Shown: positions 53,536 to 64,000 of the stretch, piece by piece
Numbering within the stretch: position 1 is the stretch's first letter
Layout of the letters: every line of letters starts with the position of its first letter
DNA from: Microvelia longipes
Lineage: Eukaryota > Arthropoda > Insecta > Hemiptera > Veliidae
DNA length: 64,000 nt
Assembly: GCA_018340805.1 (NCBI GenBank)
Contig: JACMZG010001911.1
Coordinates: forward strand, 57,527,805-57,591,804
Reading direction: 5' to 3'
Translations under genes and position numbers: made by a program
The notes under the pieces: generated by a model
Database searches by the model: none
What the model saw: the letters and a program-made list of their open reading frames with translations, nothing else
What the model was told of the DNA's origin: nothing

Positions 53536-56220
53536 ATATATATAATATATATTGTATAATTTGATAAATAAAAATTTTGGTGTACAACCTTTCCTTGCCT
53601 TTTCTTCGTCGTTTTTCTTATCCAGAATGTATTTAGCGCTCTCAGGGCATGGTATCAAGAACAAAAATTGAAGGAGACCCACTGCAGATACAAAAATGAA
53701 TAGATATGGCCACAAGTCAGGCTTTCCTAGAAGTGGTTCGATGCCAAAGATAATAGCTAGCATTAAAGCAAATGTCAGGTATAATTGATACAAGCTTCCA
53801 ACCTTGAAAAGAAAAATAATTGAAAATACGTATAAAACCGATTTGTTAACAGATTTTTACCTGATTTGAGACCATTAAAAGGTATTTTGGCCCCGGTTCT
53901 ACTTCCACCATAATGTCATTGATTTTTGAAGTGCTTTTTGATTTATGAAGAGATTTTTTTTAAAGGAAGTTTTTAAAAGAAAGTTTAAAAAGAAAGAAGA
54001 AAGTTTAAAGGGAAGCTTATTGCTAGAGAGCATAGAGATATATTACTAGAGGGGTCCTATTGGTTGAATTTTGAAACATCGAAAAAAACCTGACCACATT
54101 CGATTATCATTATCATCAAATAAACAGAACAAAAAAAAAACAGTAAATTTATAGTAGAATGTTTAAAATACAAATCACAACACAAACAATCTGCGGGAAG
54201 CCGAAAACAATTGATTAATTATATCCGTAACTTCCTCTTGGAGGAGGTTTCAATGAGGTTACACAGAGCCCCTGAGAGGCCCATTAAAAATGTTTCAGGC
54301 CTCTCAATGTATTAAGATAGGCTATGCCCCCTCTAGTATATATCTCTATGCAAGAGAGTGAATCATTTTAACGACTAAAAACAGAACGCTATTAAATGTA
54401 GGCATCTTAGCCTCTCTAAACCAGAAGGTTTTACAAAATAACTTTTATTTAATTTGAAATATGTTTTATTTGATATGATTTGTATGATTGATCTCCATAG
54501 AGTTTATTAGTGATCAATGGGCACAAATGAGACTCTGAAATATTGTTCCTATAAATCTATGTTTGCCCATACTTGAGCATATTCATTTTATAAAATCTAG
54601 ACCTGAAAAGAAAACGAAGGCCTTCCGCCTTTTTGAATCACTAATATTTTTTTGAGTTTGGCTACTCTAATTTGATAGGTATTGGCTGAATCATAAGTAA
54701 CTTACTGCTCCTCGTAAACTGACCGGAGACACTTCAGTCAAATAAATAGCACATAGGGCACCGTTCGCTCCACAATTTACACCATGCAATAACCTACCAG
54801 CTACCAGATAATTAGGATCCTTCCCCATTTTAGTGATATCTGTAACGAACAAGTAACTTTTTGGTTGACAAACAAAAATTAAAAGTACAGTAATACAAAG
54901 ATTTTTCCTTTTTCATTGTGATAAAGAAAATCTTTAATTTAATTAGAAAACAGGGGTCACTGCTTTGCGCCAGTGACTAGGGCTTCTTTTCAAGGAGAGC
55001 TTCTCTCTTCTGGAGAAGCCTGAGATGATAGGCCAACCACACTTAAGCACTCATGAACCTAAAGAGTTGTCGTAGAGGTTATCCTCATAGACGTATACAT
55101 AAAATTCTATTTCTCAGGTTTCCGGTTTATGTTTCATAGTCAGAACAGTAACACTTTTGTTTTTCTGTATTTTTCAATGGAAATGCTAAAAAGTAGCGTA
55201 AACTAAGCTGTGTGCGATTACTCTAAATGTTGTGTAGAACCGATTAAGTAAGGGTGAGCATGGTTCTGTACAACATATTAACAAACAGGAGCATTTCCTA
55301 TGAAAAATAAACAAAAAACAAGAAGAAATGTTACTGTTTAGACAAATGAATAGCATTGGTACATAACGTCGGGGGTGAATGAGAGAGAGACGCGAGTATC
55401 TACTTAAAAACTTTAAATTGTCCATTATTTTACAACGTAAATATTTGGATTAACCAGTTTTGTGCCAGACGTTGTTTGCTGAAAATAAGACGACAATGGC
55501 GCATTCTCGTAGAATGCATTGGGAAACAACCAATTTGCACACTAGCGCTCCTGTTAACTGGCCATTTCTTGTCCGAAATAATAAATCCCAGGTCTATCTT
55601 TCTGTATCTATTTATTCTTTGATTCAGACTATATTATTGAAAAGCATTAACTGAAACCTGAATTGTTTAGCATCACATTGATGCAAGTATTTCAAAGGTA
55701 ATTCGACCAGCTTGGGGTCCTCCGCGCCAGATCTTAAAGTCATTTAAGACACCTGTGTATTCTATTACTTATGATTTATAGAGAATAATTTACACATCAA
55801 TATTCCAGCCAATATTGCTACGATATCATTAATCATGAGAGCGCCTTTTCTTCCACCGCACAGAATGAACAACGCTTGCAAAAATCCACCAATAATCCCA
55901 CCGATAGTAAAAACAGACTGGACGAATCCCCAGTAGAATGCTTTTTGTTGCCTGGTTTGATAGTAAGGCAGGTCAAGCGTTTCGATCCAATCTTGTATGA
56001 CCTGAAAAATTACAACAGCTTGCAGGGATATATTTGTTACGTTAATGAGGGACGAGGGTTGCAATACCATCGCAAATAGTAACATCTATTTCTATTCGAT
56101 AACATCAAGATTGGAAATAATTACCTGGCCCGGAGCGTTGAGAACAGAAGCACCCCAACCATGTTGAAATCCAGATCCGAGTCCTCCAACAGTGATAGTG
56201 TAAAAGAAAAGGAAACTTTG
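46126..56220 (-). CDS. SLC2/GLUT-type facilitative sugar transporter, partial gene (8 exons, N-terminal exon missing)
   Basis: This is a major-facilitator sugar porter of the plasma membrane that moves hexose down its gradient. Exons: 56125-56220, 55796-56001, 54706-54839, 53589-53802, 52907-53097, 50929-51141, 47755-47967, 46126-46257. They cover TM1 to the C-terminus, about 465 residues. Family signatures seen: GFQHGWGASVLNAP (TM1), the Gly/Arg-rich loop GGRKG after TM2, GRLLHGVNCGANGAL (TM4), YLTEVSP and LRG, PCPESAKYIL after TM6, QQLSGINA (TM7), VDKLGRKP (TM8-9 loop), GAGPIPWMFGSEVF (TM10) and PETKNRT after TM12. QLS in TM7 and the ARPVA-type TM10 context resemble class I GLUTs more than the trehalose transporter Tret1. 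All phases match except exon 2 to 3. An AATAAA follows the stop. The initiator methionine exon was not found up to 64 kb. Confidence 0.93.
46306..46369. repeat. (TA)n microsatellite in the last GLUT intron
   Basis: Alternating TA 50 bp from the exon 8 acceptor. Confidence 0.95.
47755..47967 (-). CDS. GLUT-like exon 7 (TM10-TM11)
   Basis: Seventy-one residues, phase 0 to 0, with FAIGAGPIPWMFGSEVFYAN and ARPVAYAFLVPTNWFFNLIV. GPGPIPW....E[LV]F is the TM10 hallmark. Acceptor TTCAACAG, donor CAG|GTACGT. Confidence 0.95.
48236..48590 (+). mobile_element. SINE family A copy lacking the tRNA head
   Basis: Matches the body of the 60.6-kb copy (CTTGAATTCAAGGCC, TTTTACGTG, ACAAGTCT..CCACG) and the 3' part of the 14.5-15.2 kb copy in reverse (GAAAACTTAGTCAGTGAAAG, GTCTCCTAGTAGCATTG). 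The open frames it contains are not genes. Confidence 0.75.
48600..49950. other. GLUT intron 6-7, unrecognised AT-rich DNA
   Basis: Non-coding apart from dispersed-repeat text near 49690-49760 (GGTGTCATCCGGGTTTCGGA), shared in diverged form with 26300-26340 and 50590-50630. Confidence 0.5.
49950..50432 (+). pseudogene. 5'-truncated LINE 3' end with (TCTGAT)n tail
   Basis: An open stretch of 132 codons: SVFKKLNILTVPSLYIFENI, then IHKYNTRNKNKIVV and SSVFYNSLPENIKEIKKDAQ. FKKL.ILTLPSLYI...HNTRN and LP..IK are hallmark CR1/jockey-type RT end motifs. AATAAAAG and a TCTGATTCTGATTC tail follow. The short 5' truncation and open frame suggest a fairly recent copy. It lies in a GLUT intron on the opposite strand. 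Confidence 0.85.
50929..51141 (-). CDS. GLUT-like exon 6 (TM7 end to TM9)
   Basis: It encodes IIFYSTDIFKSANLSLLDSQ, then VVDKLGRKPLLLYGF and GCLVGFLVC. FYST[DS]IF directly continues GINA from the previous exon, and D-x-x-G-R-[KR] is the conserved TM8-9 loop. The donor is taken as GTG|GTAATA (phase 0). GTGGTA three bases earlier is also possible. Confidence 0.9.
51387..52865. mobile_element. 1.48-kb element with ~240-bp terminal inverted repeats in a GLUT intron
   Basis: Left arm 51387-51620 and right arm about 52630-52865 share, inverted, GCAATGTAACGTCAAAATAC, GGGGA.TGATAATGTGTAGT, ATTCCTCTTGTGCAACA and GCGCTACTAAAACTCTACTC. The interior is AT-rich with no open frame. It ends about 40 bp before the donor of GLUT exon 5. 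Confidence 0.88.
52907..53097 (-). CDS. GLUT-like exon 5 (central loop and TM7)
   Basis: Phase 1 to 0. It encodes AFDRINAKKDTAEQEFAAIK and later WKPFWLCFFLMVAQQLSGIN plus A. QQLSGINA is the TM7 substrate-binding motif shared by GLUT proteins. Donor GCA|GTAAGG. Confidence 0.93.
53437..53552. repeat. (TA)n microsatellite in a GLUT intron
   Basis: Alternating TA with a TGTGTG segment, about 37 bp beyond the donor of GLUT exon 4. Confidence 0.95.
53589..53802 (-). CDS. GLUT-like exon 4 (TM5-TM6)
   Basis: Seventy-one residues, phase 0 to 1: VGSLYQLYLTFALMLAIIFG through PCPESAKYILDKKNDEEKAR. PCPES.[KR][FY] is the GLUT motif at the start of the central cytoplasmic loop. The intron beyond holds a long TA microsatellite within 40 bases of the donor. 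Confidence 0.92.
54031..54350. mobile_element. MITE family E, copy in GLUT intron
   Basis: 320 bp, CATAGAGATATATTACTAGA at the left and its complement ending CTCTATG at the right, in reverse orientation to the 2.1-kb copy. Flanking octamers CTAGAGAG and CAAGAGAG differ at one base. Confidence 0.85.
54706..54839 (-). CDS. GLUT-like exon 3 (TM4 region)
   Basis: It encodes DITKMGKDPNYLVAGRLLHG, then VNCGANGAL and YLTEVSPVSLRGA, aligning with the SKLGKS...GR..IG.NCG and SEV.P...RGA regions of GLUTs. Taking TTCGTTACAG as acceptor creates the phase conflict. A junction two bases earlier (ending in AC) would give I-D-I-T-K in frame but would be non-canonical. Confidence 0.88.
55796..56001 (-). CDS. 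GLUT-like exon 2 (TM2-TM3)
   Basis: It begins VIQDWIETLDLPYYQTRQQK and includes FTIGGIIGGFLQAL and GGRKGALMINDIVAILAG. It ends AT|GTGTAA in phase 2. The following exon starts with two bases before its in-frame codon, so the join gives one base too many by canonical rules. Confidence 0.88.
56125..56220 (-). CDS. GLUT-like exon 1 as numbered here (TM1)
   Basis: Thirty-two residues, phase 0 to 0, with FLFFYTITVGGLGSGFQHGW then GASVLNAPGQ. This is TM1 with the (N/H)xGxxNAP motif of GLUTs. Because it starts internally after TTTGCAG, at least one upstream exon carrying the start codon must exist. Confidence 0.9.
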
Positions 56221-56377
56221 CTGCAAACAAATACAAATGGTTCTATTTGTCTATTTCTAATTCAAAACATTAAAATAACTTGGCATAGATGTACTCGTAT
56301 ATTCTATGTAGAAGGGGTATATCCTATCTCATAAATAATAGTACTCTCTTGTAATATTATAATAATATTGTAATATT

Positions 56378-56406
56378 TTGTAATATATCATATATAATAC
56401 AAAATT

Positions 56407-56501
<95 letters not shown>

Positions 56502-56512
56502 ATATATTATAT
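56378..56512. repeat. (TA)n microsatellite upstream of GLUT exon 1
   Basis: Alternating TA with ATAATATAT variants, on the 5' side of the first visible GLUT exon. Confidence 0.95.
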
Positions 56513-56514
56513 AT

Positions 56515-56720
56515 AAGAGTAATATTTAAAAATAATGCTTTATCTCAATAAAGCCTTAGAGAGAGGCTTTAAAAATCATTTAGGAGCTCTGTATAACTTC
56601 ATCGAACCACCTTTAAGAGTGACTTAAGGTTTTAACAAATCAATTCCTTTAAGAGTGACTTAAGGTTTTAACAAATCAATTGTTTTCGGTTGCCCACACT
56701 TAGTCTTTTAATTTGTATTA
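56515..56720. mobile_element. MITE family E, internal fragment
   Basis: Carries the CTCAATAAAGCCTTAG, GGAGCTCTGTATAACTTCAT words related to family E, with a short local direct duplication of CCTTTAAGAGTGACTTAAGG (about 56603 and 56645). Confidence 0.55.
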
Positions 56721-56869
56721 AAAGACCTAAATCTTCAAATACAAGACGGATGAAAACGACGTGTCTCCACGATACAGATAAAACAGTGTATTTAGCTCAG
56801 ATTTGTGAATATCGACAATGGATACTATTGTGAGTTTATCATTTGATACTACCGAGTTTGCAAATCATG

Positions 56870-57245
56870 AATAATTGACACAATATAATTGTGTGAGAGA
56901 CACATATTCATGTTTTGCAAAACTAGGTAGTATCATTGCTAAAAGTTTGTGATCTGGATCTTTTTTAATTCTCCTTATAATTGCATGTAATGTTGTCTTC
57001 ACTGGTTTTGACTTCCTATATGCATGCTGATTTTCATGAAGAGAGTGGTCTTTAAGAATATGTCCTATAAGAATCCTATCCACCAGTCTTTCTAGATCCT
57101 TCAGCAATAATAAAGATAAACTAATTTGTCTAAAAGATTTGGCTGAAGTGCAGTCATTATTTCCTGCTTCAGGAATAAACAACTCGTGACTCCACCCAGA
57201 TGTTTGGTATGTATCCCATTGTCACAGTAAATGCTCTTTAGTCTT
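56870..57245 (-). pseudogene. LINE reverse transcriptase N-terminal fragment
   Basis: Minus-strand reading SGWSHELFIPEAGNNDCTSA, KSFRQISLSLLLLKDLERLV, then HENQHAYRKSKPVKTTLH. This is the RT motif region V.IPK.GK.D....K..RPISL.....K..E...D and QHA[YF]R.G.S...AL. It belongs to the jockey/R1-like group. It has a shift at its start and is truncated at both ends. Confidence 0.85.
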
Positions 57246-57546
57246 GAGAATAATGCCTCCAAAAAAAAAAAAATGTATAAAGCTTTGTAGGGACTAAATT
57301 GACTCAGAGGACGTTTTGTAGACTGATCCTAGCAGCCAGTCCTTCGGCCCCTACTTTAAGTAGATGACCAATTCCCTGAGCTCCGCTCATTCCAGAATAG
57401 CACCAGACGAGCATCCTAAATGAGTTCTATTCAATCCTCTAAGAGTACATTCTCAAGAATCAGTCCAAGTTCCGTCTTCCTGTTTTAAGATTCCCTATTC
57501 CTCATTGAATTATTCATCTTTCACTGCTTTCTTACTTAGTATAGAG

Positions 57547-58230
57547 CAGGCCTGGGCAAACTACGGCCCAGTAGTCATGTGGCCCGCGGGCCACATGCGG
57601 CCCGCGGGGAAAATTAAAATGTTTAGAAAAAAGATAAAATAAATTAAAAATATTAGGTATATAAGCAGATAAATTGTTTAATTCAAAATTATTATGAAAG
57701 TTAGATATCAAGATAAGGAAATAATAGATATACTTTAACTTTTAAGTTCGGAGAAAACAAAAACTAGTAAGATAAGAAACAATTACATAAGAGCGGCCGC
57801 CTTTCATATCAATTCTCATTGTCAGATTTGGCGAATTCTAATTATTTTAGCGAATTTTATTTTCACAATATTAGATAAAAAAAAAAGCTATTTTGCCTTC
57901 TGTGAATTGCCGAAAAGGAGTTGATAAAATACACCCTTTGATCCTATATTTTCATAGGAATACTTTTTAAAATTATTTTACACCTAGTATTCTAGCAAAA
58001 TTTGTTCTTCAGTTATATTTCAAGATCTGACGGAAGATATTTAATTTTGTTTTTTCCGTTTAGTGCTAAAGTTCCCCAATTTTTATTCTTTGAGAATAAA
58101 TTTTACTTTAGTAAAACACCAGCGTAACTGCATTTGTTCGGGTTTAGCATACTTTAAAATTTAAGGAATGCGGCCCGCGACTGGCTGTAAAAGACTAAGC
58201 GGCCCTTTGCTAGAAAAGTTGCCAGGCCTG
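57547..58230. mobile_element. non-autonomous hAT element with CAGGCCTGG ends and 8-bp target duplication
   Basis: Ends CAGGCCTGGGCAA and, inverted, CAGGCCTGGCAA, flanked by the exact duplication GTATAGAG at 57539-57546 and 58231-58238. Subterminal GC-rich CGGCCC/GCGGCCCGCG words contrast with the AT-rich interior. 684 bp, no open frame. The terminal style resembles widespread Charlie/SPIN-type hAT MITEs. Confidence 0.9.
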
Positions 58231-58311
58231 GTATAGAGGCTTCTGACACCTTTTGGATGTCACTTCAGAATTACCTCCACCTTGCTTTTTCGATAGTTTG
58301 CTTAGCTTTAT

Positions 58312-59771
<1,460 letters not shown>

Positions 59772-60611
59772 AATGATTCTGGAGACTTTTGAACTGGTTC
59801 CAAAGGAGCCATCATAATTATTTTTCCCTATAAGCTCTATTAAAAGCTTTACGCATATCACTCCTTAGTCCTTCAATTACTCGGCTTCACAATCAAACCC
59901 CTTCTTTGAGAGTGCCGTTAAGGAAGGCACGAGTCCTCATAAGCTTTTAGAAGTTCAGAGTATAGAGCTTCGGGTTCCGCATCCAGTTCAGATGCCGTTT
60001 TTATTATCAATGTTCCCTTCTTTTGCACACTTGATCACAAAGATACTTTATACTTAGACCAGTCTGCAATGTAATGTGTTAAAAATGTAAATGGATGTTG
60101 TTTTGCGTCCATGGGCGTCCGCAGGATTTTTTTCAGAGGGGTCAAAACTCCACCTTTATAATGTACCTAAAATTATATTTAGCAATTTTGCGAGCAACCG
60201 ATCCTCATTGCATGTGATTGCACATATATTTATGGCAATCTAGCGAGCGAAGCGAGCCTTACTAATAAAGAGGGTTTATTACCACCTTTATTTCTTAATA
60301 ACCATAAATTTACATAGCCTTCATTCATACATTGACGTATATATTTAGATCAGTCTTAATTTTATATTTTAGAAACTTTGCTGGCGAAGCCCTTTTGTCC
60401 ATTGTTAGGAAAGCGAGCTTTTTTTGCTGAATGCGCTTCTGATGAGCCTTCATTAAGTTTTTTAGAGCCAAGCTATCCTTGTTTAATTATTAAATTATTT
60501 GTCTATCTAGACAGCGAAGCGAGCCTGTTAATAATTAACTTTATTTGATGTATTCTTTTGACGTAAGTTCCTGATGCAACGCATTAATGCAGAATAATAA
60601 CCATTAAAACC
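59772..60611. other. repeat-derived, unclassified
   Basis: Contains several copies of a GCGAAGCGAGCCT word (about 60245, 60511) typical of old repeats. No reading frame or element boundary was resolved. Confidence 0.4.
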
Positions 60612-61010
60612 GTTGATCGGTAGCTCAGTGGTACGCTAATCTTACGACCTGAAGTTCGAGGGTTCAAATCCAGCTGGGGAAGGACCTTATAGTTACCTCT
60701 GGTACCGTTCTCTCGAAAGGCCTTGAATTCAAGGCCGCCAACCCAGCCTCGATTTTACGTGGTTTTCTTTGGCTTTTATGGAAATGCGGGATTGGATTTC
60801 GTCTAAGACAAGTCTGGATCCACGTTTCCGTTGTCTCCAGTTCATGTAAGGACAAAGTTCTAAGCAGGCCGGTGGAGGGTCGGAAAGAAACTGAACCTTT
60901 TGACCGAGCTTTGTAAAAGTGGAGATCCAGATTTAGCCCCGGAAGTATTGAGATTTTTTCTTGAGTAGTGAGTGCGTAAAGTTTAGGGGATGTCAGAATA
61001 AAGGGCGTCA
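60612..61010 (+). mobile_element. SINE family A copy with tRNA-like head
   Basis: The head at 60614-60683 has A box GGTAGCTCAGTGGTA and B box GGGTTCAAATCC, the internal RNA polymerase III promoter. The body TTACGTGG..TTC, ACAAGTCTGGATCCACG matches the other two copies. It is not a functional tRNA gene because the acceptor stem does not pair. Confidence 0.78.
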
Positions 61011-62196
61011 AAACATAAAATAAAGAAAAATAACCATTAAATTTTTAATAATTTTCAGTGCGGATCAATTTAACTCTATTTTTCAATTTATATTAATTTA
61101 ATTTATAACGGGTCAAGTGACCCGTTTGACTCCCATGGGGACGCCCATGCTATTTACGATTAAATATATTATTGTTTTATTAAATTGTATTTTACATTGT
61201 TTTTTTATAAAAATGATATTAAAAGTAGTTGCCGTCAATTAAATTGTACTCCGTTAACCTTTAACCGTACTTTGCCACCACGTAAAGATGGCGAAATCTC
61301 TTATATTAGGGAATAATCATAACATTGACACCATAGCACCTGACCTGCGGTGCCGAAATCAGTTGCTTAAACTTATACGGATATGAAGGCTAAACCGGCA
61401 GTTCTCGTAGAACTGTAAAGTTAAGCGTTGTTACAGGCTTAAATATTAATTACATTTAATTATAATCCAACATCTCACGATCAAAACTGGTACCTGCATT
61501 TTGTTTAACTTTTATAAATATTTCCGGAAACTCTTGAATGATATGGAGAAAATTTACTTTCAGATCATTTTAAAGTGCATAGATTTTTACTTCGTGGTGG
61601 AAATTGATTCTTTGTTCCCCAAATAAATAAAAAAAAGTTTTGAATACTGACATTATGTCATAATTATTACGTCACTTATTATCATTCTTATCACAGCGTT
61701 ATAGTAATATATAACATAGATGTATGTAATGGCGAACGAAGATACTTCCTGGCGACAAAACTGCTGGTGGATCGGCCCGCCAAAATGTTACTTTAACAAA
61801 AGTAAACTAACTTTCGAACAAAAGTATTACCTTTACGCGGGTTATTTTATGAAAAACTGAACATAGAGGAATTTCTTACTTGGTGTTCACCTAGTAAACC
61901 CCTTTTTTAAACCTCAAGGCTTTAAAAAAGCGAAAGACGCGTCGATTTCTCATAAACCTGTGACCCCCTTGAGAATAAAAAAAATAGAGAAGCATTCAGC
62001 AAAAAACATATATCAACAACACACTGAGCATGCACGGCACGAACTTCATACACATGCAATAATTACAGTACTTACGCAGGTCTTAAATTTAGATTCAAAC
62101 TAATAGCTCAAGAGCCAGGCTTAAAAAATGTGACTCATTTTCTACTAATTAAAAAAATAATTTCTGAAAATATACCTTATATTATGAAGGATAAGC
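61011..62196. other. unclassified sequence with a 43-codon frame
   Basis: A short plus-strand frame from ATG at about 61731 reads MANEDTSWRQNCWWIGPPKC and continues to TGA after FMKN. It has no recognised family, and its compositional context is repeat-like. The missing first GLUT exon was looked for here and not found. Confidence 0.3.
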
Positions 62197-62712
62197 TTCG
62201 TCTACCTATTCAGAGTGGAGCGCTTCTTATGAATGCGCTCGCTCAAAATATTAGACAATCGCACACATTCTAGTTTTCTTGTAATAAGTGGTTCCCTGTG
62301 GGTCGTGTGCAAAGCTAACATGATTTAAAGTTGATAAAATTTCCTTCAAAACGAGTGTTTTTTCATCAAAATTGATTAATTACAACTAAAGTTATGTCAT
62401 TTGTTAAATGGTCAAAAAATACACAAAAAGTCAATATTTGTTCAAAAAAAAATTCGCTGACTTTGCATAAATGAACCATTTTTTGGTGTTTTTGAAAGAG
62501 TCATAACTTTGAGTTGTAGTCATCCGATTTTGATTATTAAACGCTCGTTTTGTTGGAAATTGTATCAACTTTGAAAAATGTTCTCTTAATGTTCTGCACA
62601 CGACCCACAGGAAACCACTTATTGCAAGAAAACTAATCTTTGTACTATTTAAAAACATTTTGAGCATGCGCAATCATATGAAGTGCTTCGCTCTGGATAG
62701 GCAGACTATGTT
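62197..62712. mobile_element. nearly fully palindromic MITE (~515 bp)
   Basis: The left and right halves are inverted copies around a centre near 62450. Shared words are CTACCTATTCAGAGTGGAGC / CTGCCTATCCAGAGCGAAGC, AATAAGTGGTT, CTGTGGGTCGTGTGCA and TTTTTTGACCATTT-like text. No target duplication could be fixed. Confidence 0.8.
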
Positions 62713-63015
62713 TTTTCTTCACAATATTTAGGAACGCAGCAGCGTTCCGCCCCGCCAAGTCAAGAAGAAAAGCAAAAATACCCCGCTTAGTCAGTAAAAA
62801 AAGTCAAAAGTCTACTTAAGCTGCCAGTGTATATATTACTGTACGCAACAAAGTGGGGTTTTTGAGGGTCTGTAGCGTGAAAACAGCTATAGGTACATAA
62901 AAAATATTATAATATCCTTAAAGGGCATGCCTTGTAGATCAAAATAAAAAAAAATCATCCAAATCGGCTTAGCAGAAGTGGAGAAAAAGAGGTTTGAAAA
63001 TGGCTTTTTTGACGA

Positions 63016-63052
63016 CTTCTTATTCTTATTCTTATTCTTATTCTTATTCTTC
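63016..63052. repeat. (CTTATT)n microsatellite
   Basis: Six to seven direct copies of TTCTTA directly left of the 164-bp satellite. Confidence 0.9.
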
Positions 63053-63069
63053 CTGCATATTTTGTTGAC

Positions 63070-64000
63070 GCACCTACAGCCTAAACTACTAAACGGATTT
63101 TGACATATGAGGACTTTTTGGATTTGTCTTATGCTCGTGTGCATTCCTAGCTCATAAAATCTTAAATTCGACATTCCTACGCTGAACGCGAAGCGAAAAA
63201 CTAAGCTAGCAAACGATATTTTTTATGTTTACGCACCTACAGCCTAAACTACCGAAAGGATTTTGATGTGTGAGGACTTTTTAGATTCGTCTTATGCTCG
63301 TGTGCATTTCTACCTCATAAAACCTCGAATTCGACATTGTTACGCTAAACGCGGAGCAAAAAACTAAGCTAGCGAACGGTAATTTTATATGTTTAAGCAC
63401 CTAGAGCCTAAACTACTGAACGGATTTTGATGTGTGAGGACTTTTTAGATTCGTCTTATGTTCGCGTGCATTCCCACTTCATAAAATCTCAAATTCGTCA
63501 TTCTTACGCTAAACGCGGAGCGAAAAACTAAGCTAGAGAACGATAGTTTTAGATGTTTATGCACCTACAGCCTAAACTAGTGAACGGATTTTGATGTGTG
63601 AGGACTTTTTAGATTCGTCTTATGTTCGCGTGCATTTCCACTTCATAAAATCTTTAATTCGACATTCTTACGCTAAACGCAGAGCGAAAAACTAAACTGG
63701 AGAACGATAGTTTTATATGATTATGCACCTACAGCCTAAACTAGTGAACAGATTTTTAGATTTGTCATATGCTCGCGTGCATTTCTACCTCATAAAATTT
63801 CAAATTCGATGTTCTTACGCTTAACGCGGAGCAAAAAACTAACCTGCAGCCTAAACTACTGAACACATGTTGATATGTGGTGACTTTTTGAATTTGTTTT
63901 ATGCCTGTGTGTATTCCTACCTGATAAAATCTTAAATTCGACATTCCTATGCTAAATACGAAGCTAGAAACTGCTAGCGAATGCCACTTTTTTATAAATT
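63070..64000. repeat. tandem satellite, ~164-bp unit, running off the window
   Basis: Unit starts (CACCTACAGCCTAAACTA) fall at about 63071, 63234, 63398, 63562 and 63725, i.e. 163-164 bp apart, with a shortened unit at about 63842. Each unit carries ACGGATTTTGATGTGTGAGG, TCGTCTTATG, CTCATAAAATCTCAAATTCG and CGCGGAGCGAAAAACTAAGC. Confidence 0.92.

Noticed and set aside
54031..54350. Endogenous viral sequence
   Set aside because: Terminal inverted repeats and 8-bp flanks identify a MITE. No viral gene was recognised anywhere in the window.
60614..60683. tRNA gene
   Set aside because: A and B boxes are present, but the acceptor stem does not pair and the text continues into a SINE body shared with other loci.

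Overview
This is a eukaryotic, AT-rich, repeat-dense window. Genes are split into short exons by kilobase-scale introns with canonical GT/AG splice sites, and most of the sequence is transposon-derived. Two real genes are visible, both on the minus strand. Gene content, intron style and the jockey/CR1-type LINEs, Tc1/mariner and hAT elements suggest an insect. A hemipteran is my best guess from repeat style, but the order is not proven.

Gene 1 (about 41.9 kb down to 4.9 kb, minus) is an R7-subfamily regulator of G-protein signalling (RGS7/RGS6-like). Fifteen coding exons can be read: DEP domain, DHEX linker, GGL domain with the NPW motif, RGS domain, then a Ser-rich tail of almost 500 residues. 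Splice phases agree at every junction except the one into exon 9. Exon 9 and the last exon each need one extra base to keep the frame. With those two bases the coding total is divisible by three and predicts about 903 residues.

Gene 2 (about 56.2 kb to 46.1 kb, minus) is an SLC2/GLUT-type facilitative sugar transporter. Eight exons run from TM1 to the C-terminal PETKNRT signature and stop codon, followed by an AATAAA. The initiator exon was not found, and one junction (exon 2 to 3 as numbered here) has a phase conflict.

The rest is mobile and tandem DNA. It includes a 2.04-kb decayed Tc1/mariner element with TIRs near 390 bp inserted in a TA microsatellite, plus a 244-bp MITE relative; an ORF1-only (HAL1-like) LINE with a 13-bp target duplication inside an older LINE; several LINE 3' fragments; tRNA-derived SINEs; at least six MITE or foldback families, several with exact target duplications and some nested; a 1.6-kb minisatellite that grew inside one MITE; a 901-bp element packed with a palindromic decamer; and a 164-bp tandem satellite at the right edge.

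No rRNA gene, genuine tRNA gene, CRISPR array, operon or bacterial-type system is visible. The two host genes have no evident functional link beyond lying on the same strand.
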